Notes under the pieces: model-generated
What the model was told of the DNA's origin: nothing
Database searches by the model: none
What the model saw: the letters and a program-made list of their open reading frames with translations, nothing else
Program-made: the position numbers and the translations under genes
Part shown: positions 57,064 through 64,000 of the stretch, piece after piece
Layout of the letters: each line of letters begins with the position of its first letter
How positions within the stretch are numbered: the stretch's first letter is position 1
Source of the DNA: Sclerotiophoma versabilis
Lineage: Eukaryota; Ascomycota; Dothideomycetes; Pleosporales; Didymellaceae
DNA: 64,000 nt
Assembly: GCA_012274445.1 (NCBI GenBank)
Contig: JAAROD010000033.1
Location: forward strand, 2,108,001-2,172,000
Reading direction: 5' to 3'

Positions 57064-58026
57064 TCAGCACTTTGAACCAGTCACGCCCTTATGCCGCTTC
57101 TCTATTTTCTGTCTTGCAGTGTACACCCACTCGTCCAAGAACATCCACAGCCAAAGAAGCATAAACCACCCAGCAACAGCAGCACTCCCCACAAGACTCA
57201 GCACGCTGAACCAACGAGACACATACCAAATCGAGACCCACTGCACAGCTACCAGCTGCTCGGCCGCAAGAGCGACTTGCATAGAGCTTAGAACTATAGA
57301 CACTAGAGCGAATACAAAGAGGATAGGCCCGTACAGCCGCGCGAAGAAGTCGCCGTACTGTCCATGCACCTGCTCGAAGTGGAACTTGCGAAGCAGCAGC
57401 GGAGCGTAGAAGTTGAGCCGCGTCAGTCTTAGCTCGCCATAGCAGTACCTCCTCGACACAGCAGTGTCATCTATGCTTCTGAGTTCTGACGTGAAGCGAC
57501 AGAAGGACGGCCAGTCGACGTCTTTGGGGATCAGGCTGAGGTGATCTTGCTGAGCGATGTTGAAGTCTGTCTCATGTCGGATTAAGTAGCGATACGTGCG
57601 CAGGAAGCCAGCTGCAGCTCTACGAACGCTGCTCCTGCCCTCACCTAGCCGATTTGAAGGCTCGTCGAAGAAGCCCTCCCAGAAGGCGTGCGACAGCAGG
57701 TACCGTGGAAGGGGCTTAATGAAAATGCGGTTGTGTATCCACACAAGGTGCAGTCTAGGCTCTTCCGTGACTATGATTTCGCGGCCCTTGACCCGCTGTC
57801 GGTGTAGGGGGTTGATGTTCCCGCTGAACGGGGTGGTCATAATCCACAGGCGAGGGGCCATCGTCTCCAAGTCCGGCGAGCACAGATCATCTTGAAGAAA
57901 TGATCTTATACGCGGGAGATCGCTAAGAGCAATCGAAGGCTGGCTCGGCAAGACACCAACCTGTGGCGCCCCAGATGCGGGCGTAAGATCGCGGACAAGC
58001 TCTGTCGCTCTCGAGAACGGCGGCAT
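57064..58026 (-). CDS. DUF6601-type membrane protein (320 aa)
   Basis: Fungal family of unknown function; I recognise the conserved core (PLHRQRVKGREIIVTEEPRLHLVW, then IFIKPLPRYLLSHAFW, then YGELRLTRLNFYAPLLL and FHFEQVHGQYGDFFARLYGP) as that of DUF6601 from memory. Two hydrophobic helices follow, at about residues 228-252 and 271-297, so the C-terminus is membrane-embedded and the large N-terminal part probably cytosolic. No intron and no signal peptide. It is transcribed away from the NLR gene starting at 58309, 282 bp off, suggesting joint regulation. A partner role for the NLR is speculation from position only. Confidence 0.75.
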   Translation of the reverse strand: MPPFSRATELVRDLTPASGAPQVGVLPSQPSIALSDLPRIRSFLQDDLCSPDLETMAPRLWIMTTPFSGNINPLHRQRVKGREIIVTEEPRLHLVWIHNRIFIKPLPRYLLSHAFWEGFFDEPSNRLGEGRSSVRRAAAGFLRTYRYLIRHETDFNIAQQDHLSLIPKDVDWPSFCRFTSELRSIDDTAVSRRYCYGELRLTRLNFYAPLLLRKFHFEQVHGQYGDFFARLYGPILFVFALVSIVLSSMQVALAAEQLVAVQWVSIWYVSRWFSVLSLVGSAAVAGWFMLLWLWMFLDEWVYTARQKIEKRHKGVTGSKC

Positions 58027-58308
58027 GGCGGCCGTGAGGATATAGCGTTGCGGAAGGGTCTGCGTGCGTGACTACGAAAGTGCTCTATGCAGCGCCCGCC
58101 CAGCTCTGGGCGGCTCAGCCTCGCCACATGCAAGCACGTGCAGATGATGGGCGGTCGCCAGCTGTCAGCCATGGCCCTTCAGCTTTCAGCCTTGCATCTC
58201 AGCCTGACTGCCTTCTGACCATGACCTCTCCAGCTATCCAGCTCTTCATTTCATTCCTGGTTTCTTGTTCGCTCCCTACCCCACAGCGCGAGCTGACGAA
58301 CAGCAACC
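58027..58308. promoter_or_regulatory. Divergent promoter region of the DUF6601 and NLR genes
   Basis: 282 bp between two opposite ATGs. It contains repeated CAGCT and CTCAGCC words. No clear TATA box on either strand. Confidence 0.5.
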
Positions 58309-59409
58309 ATGGTGGGTCGCGGGCGGGCCGAGGCGCAAGCGCGCCAAACACCGAGCAAGGCTAACGTTGATCTAGGTCCGGCCGGTGACCGACAATGACA
58401 TCGGGCTGAGAGTGCTCCGCGACGCGCCAGCTGAGGCTGCTGAGCCCATTGACATCGTCGCGGTGCACGGCATCGGCGCACACCCAGATGACAGCTGGTG
58501 CAAGAAATTCGGCACGGCGGAGAGCCCGCGGTGGGTCAACTGGCTGGTAGAGGAGAACATGCTTCCGGCCGTAGCGCCCCAGGCGCGCATCATGCGGTAC
58601 GGGTACCAGTCGCAGTGGTTTGGCGAAGGGGCGATACGATAGAAGGCATCGGCGGTTGCACAGCGGCTACTGCTGGCCCTCGAGATGGAGCGAGAGGTGC
58701 AGACAGATCTCGCGTAGAAAGAAAAACCACAGCTGATCCTAGCAGGAGCACCCGTTCCGGCCGCTGCTCTTCGTAGCGCACTGCTTTGGCGGGCTGGTGG
58801 TGCTGAAGGTAAGCGGTCACGGTACTGCGAAGATGAAGTCATGGCTTAGGCTTTGCAGGCACTCCTCGACGCCCAGCACCACGAGAGCGAATGGCCCGGC
58901 GTGTTCGCATCGACCACCGGCCTCCTCTTCTTTGGCACCCCTTTCCGCGGCGCCGAGGGGATGAGCCAGGCAGAGATGCTGGCGGCGGCACATCGCGAAT
59001 ATGAGCAGGACAAGATACAAACAGAGGTGCTGAAAATACTGGAGCCAGGCAATGAGTTCCTGCAGGAGGTAGTGGACCAGTTCGGGAAGGCGCGAGGGCT
59101 GGCCAACAAAGCGCAGATCGCATGCTTCTACGAGCTCAAGTCGAGCAACGTGGGCAGGATCGTGGGCAAGCAAGACCGGACGGTAAGCTTCACAGGACGG
59201 GTGTACATATAGTGTTGTCAGGGCTGACTCTTTCTGTAGCGGTTCGTGGTGAGCGAGAGCTCTGGCTGCCTCGACCCGTCTGACGGGACAAGCAAGTTCT
59301 CGCTGTCGCGCACGCACTTTGACATGAACAAGTTTGGGAAGCCAACAGAGGAGGACTTCAGGATAGTGAGCAAGGTCGTGAAGGACATGATCAAGGCGTC
59401 TCCAGGCTT
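58309..59409 (+). pseudogene. NLR gene, 5' part: alpha/beta-hydrolase effector domain
   Basis: Exons 58309-58311 (the ATG alone), 58376-58696, 58746-58808, 58850-59182 and 59240-59409, all joining in frame (introns 64, 49, 41 and 57 bp). The product is the hydrolase-type N-terminal domain found on fungal NB-ARC proteins (PGAP1/SesB/LipA-like): VHGIGAHPDDSW, then a nucleophile elbow AHCFGGLVVLK with Cys where Ser is usual, then FFGTPFRGAEG. TAG 58640-58642 interrupts exon 2 where the frame continues RxKASAVAQRLLLAL; a CAG-to-TAG change is likely. The gene is then split at 59410 by a hAT element and resumes at 62852. Not functional as it stands. Confidence 0.85.
59402..59409. repeat. Left target-site duplication of the hAT element
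   Basis: CCAGGCTT, identical to 62844-62851. Eight bp is the standard hAT duplication length. Confidence 0.92.
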
Positions 59410-62400
59410 CAGTGCATCCAACGAGACGTAGTACGATACGGTAGGGGTATAGAATCGGTACGTACGGCTCGATTTGGTGGTTAGTACTGCCTGCCCGTCC
59501 AAAAGGGGTAATATACGGTCCGTAAGCCGTAGTACTAACGTAATATTTCCTAATTTAGTAACTACAGGGGGGTAACAGTGAATTAAAGGTTTGGGTACTA
59601 TGATATATGGTCACCCAATTTGATGAGCGGACTTTCCACCACGTGATTCTTAAGCCAATTCTTCTGCAGTTGAAGCGCTTCAATAGTAGCTGGCGATAGA
59701 CTATTCCAAAACGTGGTTATAGTACAACTTGCCGCACTAAAGCAGCGCTCACATTCACAGCTCGTAGATGGGATGGAAAGGAAATCGACAGCCATCTTGA
59801 ATAGTGTAGGGTAACGGGTACAACCCACGTGGAGCCACCACCGCCAGGGGTCAGCCATCAACTCCTGATAGCTTTCGTCTTTGTTCAAATCTTCGTTGAG
59901 GTCATCAATATAATTATCCAGCTCGTTGTTGCGTTGTCAACGCTTTAAGCCGTGGTTGCCATGAAAGTAACCCTGGTCAACCTCCATAACAGCTGCTAGT
60001 GGGTTATTAAGGTAGCTGGCAGGAAGCTTGCGTCGTCTGGATTGTTGCTCTTCCATCTCAAGCTCCTCCTAATGACTGTTAGCGACAAGGTACTCTCCAA
60101 ACGTCCGACGGAGCGATATATCAGCCTTCCGCTGCCAATCGTCATAGTCACGCCACGTGGATTTGAACCAATTAAGGCGAAGCCTAGGGTGTAATGCTGT
60201 AGCAATAGTGTAGTAACTGTGCTTTGGCTCAATAATCAGCTTTTCCCAATACGTATTAAGCTTCTCCAACCTAAATCTAATAGCTAAGGCAAGGTAGCTG
60301 TTGTTGGTATTATCAAACCTACTAGCTACCAAGGTATAGTGCTGCCACAAAGCTTAGAGATTAATAACAGTTTGCTACAACAAGCCAAAGCCTAATATAC
60401 TATTGTTACCTTCTAACGCTTTATAAAGGTTGTATAGTACTTTAAGAAAGCTAACTAACTCCTTAACCTCCAACTAATTGTTGTTAGTAAGCGCGTTAAG
60501 TATAGGGTTGTAGTATCAGCCTTTACTGTCATCCTTAGCGTTAAACTCCTTGTTGTTTTTAACCTGTTGCTAGTACTTGCGTTAGAAGGTTTTAATTAGC
60601 TTACGCAGCTCCTAGCAACAGAGTAGCATAACGTATACTAAGTGCCAGCGTACTCTACTATCTTATAGTAGTTAAAGCCTAACAAACTTCTATATAGGGT
60701 TATTAGTACTAAGATTGTTAAAGGCTAACAGGAATAACTTATAATGCTTGTGTAAGTAATAAACAGCTCTTACAAAGTTGTAAAGCTTACTAACAACACT
60801 ATGCTGTTAATATAGGTTGAATTGCTCTATTAGAGCTGCTTGTGCGAGGTCTGCTTTGAATTTAGAGACCCTAGCTCTATATAGTATAGCCTTAATAATA
60901 AGGTTAATAATATAACCTGCGCAGTAGATTTAGTAATTAATACTAAGTTGTAGTATTAATAACTGCTTGTTAAGGTAATAGATAAGTTTCTTATTATTAT
61001 TAGTAGCGTTATTGCCTACAAAACAGTTAAATCTTGTCTCAAAATTGTACTCTTAAATAACGTTAAGTATTACCAAGGCCTGCGTACTAGCTGTGTGGTT
61101 ACTAAGAAGGTTGCTAAAACCAATTAGGAGGTCTTGTTAGCAGTAATTAGCATTAACAAAGTAAGCTATAATACCTAAGAAGCTAAGATAGTTAGAAGAA
61201 GTCTATACGTTAACGCTTATAGCAATCTTACTATAAGCTAACTTAATAAGATAACGTATCTCTTCTTTTTATCTAGTGTAGTGCTTATAGATATAGCTAG
61301 AGAGCGTTGTTAATAAATTAGGTAAGGCGTAGAGTAGATTAGTACAATTCCAAGTAAGCAGACCTTGCGTTACTAAGCAGGTAATATTACCAAAACTTAG
61401 GTCTCTTATAATCGTCTAATTAATAACTAAGTTTTAAAACTGCTCTTCCTCCTAAGGCGTATGTAACGTATAAGTTAACAACCTAGGCACGTGCGCAGCA
61501 GCTTTAAATAGAGACCTTAGGAGTCTAATTAGAGTACTTAGGATAGGAAGGTTAGTAGTTAGTTTAACTAGATGCCTTTTGCAGATGTAATTCTTAATGT
61601 GCCTAGTACTGTTAATAACGTACGCGTCTAACTTTAATTATAATTAGTAACACAGCTTGTAAAGCTATATATTAGTAATAGTACTATTAAGCTTAGTATA
61701 CTGTAATTAAAGCTTAAAAGCCTATATATTAGAGACTACCCAACTACCTGTTATAGACCTCTTCTACTTCACAGCGTAGCCTAATTAGGATGCCTTAAGA
61801 CGCTCCCCCTTCCAGTATACGTGACTAAAATTAACGTTAAAAGCTATACCCTTAACAAAGGTTTTATTAATAGGCGTTAGGTAATTGTAGAAGAGGGCAA
61901 TTAGGTTAATTAATACTAACTTAGGGGAGCTAGGACAGAACATTAATAAGGCTTAAGAGCTTGATTAAGACAGTTAAGGCTAAGAAAACAACAACGATGA
62001 TAAGGCCTAAGATGCTCTCATCTTACTAAGCTGCCAAGAGCTTGGGCCATGGTGTATTGGTAAAGGAGTATCCTCTAGTAAGGTACTGCGAGAAGAGCAA
62101 GTATTAGTAAAGTATTGCTGCATAGTTGGTATTGATTAGGTATAGAGACTGTGATTAGCATAATTAATCGCGCGTGGTCTTGTTGAATTGGGGGGTTAAT
62201 AGGTATACGTGTTGGTTGATATTGGCGTTGTGGTGTAGTAGGTGTAGTTGGAAATCAGCAACAACGTTAGATTAAGCTTGCTTGCTGCTAAGGCTATACG
62301 CGAGCCAATGGGGGACGTTTTGTAGCTATACTAAGGTTCTTGCCGTAGCTATAGACCTCAGTGCGATATATAGCAACTAGCCAGTTAAATAGCAGCGTAA

Positions 62401-62843
62401 GGAGAGGTATTGGCGCGTAGGCACTGTTAGAAAAGCTTCTTTTGTGTGTATATATCAATTCTGCGCGTCGTAAGACTTAAATATCGCGTGCCTTATGTTG
62501 TTGTAGTAGTGTAGAGGTTGTAGTACTGCCAGTGAGATCGCGCGTTAGGCATGGTGTTGAGGGCAAATCTCAAGTGCAAATCTCAAGTGCACGGACTCAA
62601 ACATGGAAAATAGTAAGCGCACGGACCCAAAAACCAAAAATAACCTAATTTCAACCAATCAACGTCATATCGTCAACCTTTACAGGCACAACCCAAAATA
62701 TACCTAAATACGGTAGTAGTACGGCTTCAATCTCTGCTACGATACGGATACGGTACGGCCGACCTCATCGCTACGTCCTTCCCGCTTAATAAGCTGTACT
62801 ACGGGTGAGATCCTGTCCGTAGTACTTCTCGTTGGATGCACTG
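59410..62843 (-). mobile_element. hAT DNA transposon inserted in the NLR gene (3434 bp)
   Basis: Bounded by inverted repeats CAGTGCATCCAACGAGA (59410-59426 and, inverted, 62827-62843); similarity continues imperfectly for about 18 bp. Identical 8-bp duplications CCAGGCTT flank both ends. Inside, a minus-strand transposase frame ends with the hAT dimerisation domain. Subterminal regions are rich in CGTAGTAC and ATACGG words, as hAT subterminal repeats often are. The middle (about 60360-62000) is AT-rich with RIP-type changes, while the ends are close to normal composition. Confidence 0.92.
59598..62400 (-). pseudogene. hAT transposase, degraded
   Basis: The 3' end is clear: 59598-59888 encodes the C-terminal dimerisation region (WRWWLHVG, FLSIPSTSCECERCFSA, LSPATIEALQLQKNWLK). 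60069-60350 in the same frame encodes the preceding region (TALHPRLRLNWF). Between them a TAG and a TGA interrupt the frame. Upstream of 60360, CA-to-TA changes make the frame unreadable, so the catalytic core and any BED zinc finger cannot be shown. Cannot be autonomous. The 5' limit is approximate. Confidence 0.82.
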
Positions 62844-62851
62844 CCAGGCTT
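62844..62851. repeat. Right target-site duplication of the hAT element
   Basis: CCAGGCTT, matching 59402-59409. One of the two copies is extra to the host gene. Confidence 0.92.
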
Positions 62852-64000
62852 GATGCTGGCTCGATCTCAGTGTAACTACCCATTGCACTAGATTTTAATA
62901 ATGCAAGATGTTGACTCAGTACGACAGATGCTGCCAAGCACAAAATCGACTTCAGCCTTCGAGGCGTGCCAGTGGTGAGCCGCTTTGTGGAACGAGACGC
63001 AGAGATGCAGGAGCTCGAGAGGCATCTCCTTGACGCAGCCCGCGCAGCAGACCGCCGCAACGTTGCTGTCGTGCACGGCCTCGGCGGCATAGGCAAGATG
63101 CAGCTGGCAGTCGAGTTTGCGCGCAAGCACAAAAGCATCTTTAGTGGCATCTTCTGGCTGGACGGGTCGTCAGAGGCCAGTGTGAAGCAGTCGTTTGTAG
63201 GAATGGCGCTGAGACTGCCACGCGGCGAGCTGACTGCGGACGGTGCAGCGATGCTCAAGTCTGCTGTGATCGATGTTGATATGGCAGTGCGCGAATGCTT
63301 GCACTGGCTGTCGTTGCCGTCCAACAACCGCTGGTTACTGATCATCGACAACGTCGACCGCGACCACCGCGACCTGGGCGACTCGCAGGCGTACAACGTG
63401 AAAGAGTACTTTCCGCAGGCAGATCACGGGTCGATCCTCATCACCAGTCGACTGACCACGCTCCAGAGGCTCGGCGCAGGAGTAAAGATAGGAACGGTCG
63501 AGCCAGAACAGGCCCGTGCGATACTAGAGAGCAATGCAGGAAAGACAATCACAGGTGAGAGGAAGGTGCTGTTGATAGAGTGAAGATGTTGTTGCTAACC
63601 CGCGCTGAGTAGATGCTGCCGTAGTGCTGGACCTTCTGCACGGACTCCCCCTCGCCCTCACCCAGGCCGGCTCGTACATGCGCGAGACGAACGTATCTGC
63701 ATCGACGTACGTGCAGTATTACAAAAAAACATGGGGCCAACTAATGAAGGAGTACGGCCACCGCAGCGTGCTGACAACGTGGACGATGTCGTACGAGCAG
63801 GTGCAGAGGCAGAGCGAGGCCACGGCTTGGCTGCTCAAGCTCTGGGGTTACCTGGACAGCGGAGAGCTATGGTTCGAGCTGATTGCAGCAGCCATCGACG
63901 CGTCTGAAGAAATAAACGTTCCGGCATGGCTGCATGAGATGGCAAAGGACAGGCTAGAGTTTGTCGAGGCAGCAGGCCTCCTGTGTCGCTACTCGCTTAT
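62852..64000 (+). pseudogene. NLR gene, 3' part: NB-ARC domain, cut by window edge
   Basis: Continues the gene interrupted at 59409. An 18-nt exon end (62852-62869), a 50-bp intron (62870-62919, GTGTAA donor, CTCAG acceptor), exon 62920-63554, a 58-bp intron (GTGAGA donor, GAGTAG acceptor), and an exon from 63613 past the window end. NB-ARC motifs: Walker A GLGGIGKMQL with Met in place of the Mg-coordinating Thr/Ser (ACG-to-ATG would explain it), Walker B LLIIDNVD, RNBS-like ILITSR, and GLPLALTQAGSYM. The C-terminal repeat domain is outside the window. The reading frame itself is intact here. Confidence 0.87.

Noticed and set aside
59430..62925. AGTACGAT/AGTACGAC, or TACGATACGG repeats, as the transposon target duplication
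   Set aside because: These gave no matching inverted termini. CCAGGCTT with the 17-bp inverted repeat fits exactly and also restores the host frame.
62737..63396. A 219-codon minus-strand frame
   Set aside because: Lies opposite the NB-ARC exon and crosses the hAT end; it is an antisense shadow.
1..64000. CRISPR arrays, bacterial operons or Shine-Dalgarno-led genes
   Set aside because: No spaced direct repeats of that type; spliced genes and RIP show a eukaryotic fungal genome.

Overview
The window is nuclear DNA of a filamentous ascomycete (Pezizomycotina, possibly a dothideomycete; the lineage is inference). The evidence is short spliceosomal introns of about 41-76 bp with CTAAC-like branch sites, a HET/NB-ARC/TPR NLR gene, fungus-restricted families (DUF3632, DUF6601), a dispersed single 5S rRNA gene, an intron-bearing tRNA gene, and long AT-rich tracts where transposon reading frames are riddled with CA-to-TA and TG-to-TA changes. 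That last pattern is the signature of repeat-induced point mutation (RIP).

Layout. 1-2967: the 5' part of a well-preserved Ty3/Gypsy element on the minus strand (LTR, gag, start of pro-pol) that runs off the left edge. 2968-about 20160: a RIP-degraded island of nested elements: chromodomain-type Gypsy copies in both orientations, two LTRs related to the young element, and a Fot1/pogo element inserted in a Gypsy integrase. 20160-31900: secreted-type aspartic protease, HET-NB-ARC-TPR NLR with one premature stop, DUF3632 gene, two-exon secreted ribonuclease of the T1/F1 family, and a small membrane ORF. 31900-45900: gene-poor, with a hypothetical gene, a tRNA-Tyr, a 5S rRNA gene and a large coiled-coil nuclear-type protein. 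45998-51763: three intron-rich hypothetical genes packed together. 53400-55000: a double zinc-knuckle ORF and a membrane protein with a J-like C-terminus. 57064-64000: a DUF6601 membrane protein gene divergent from a second NLR gene (alpha/beta-hydrolase plus NB-ARC), which is split by a 3434-bp hAT transposon and truncated by the right edge.

The main story is conflict biology. Two NLR-type genes, whose families act in fungal non-self recognition and cell death, both carry inactivating lesions: a TGA in the HET domain of the first, and in the second a TAG, an altered Walker A residue and a hAT insertion. The hAT boundaries are exact (8-bp target duplication, matching terminal inverted repeats). 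Removing the element and one duplication restores the NLR frame across a normal 50-bp intron. The young Gypsy element shows an in-register T TTT TTA minus-1 frameshift site and what looks like a self-priming primer-binding site.
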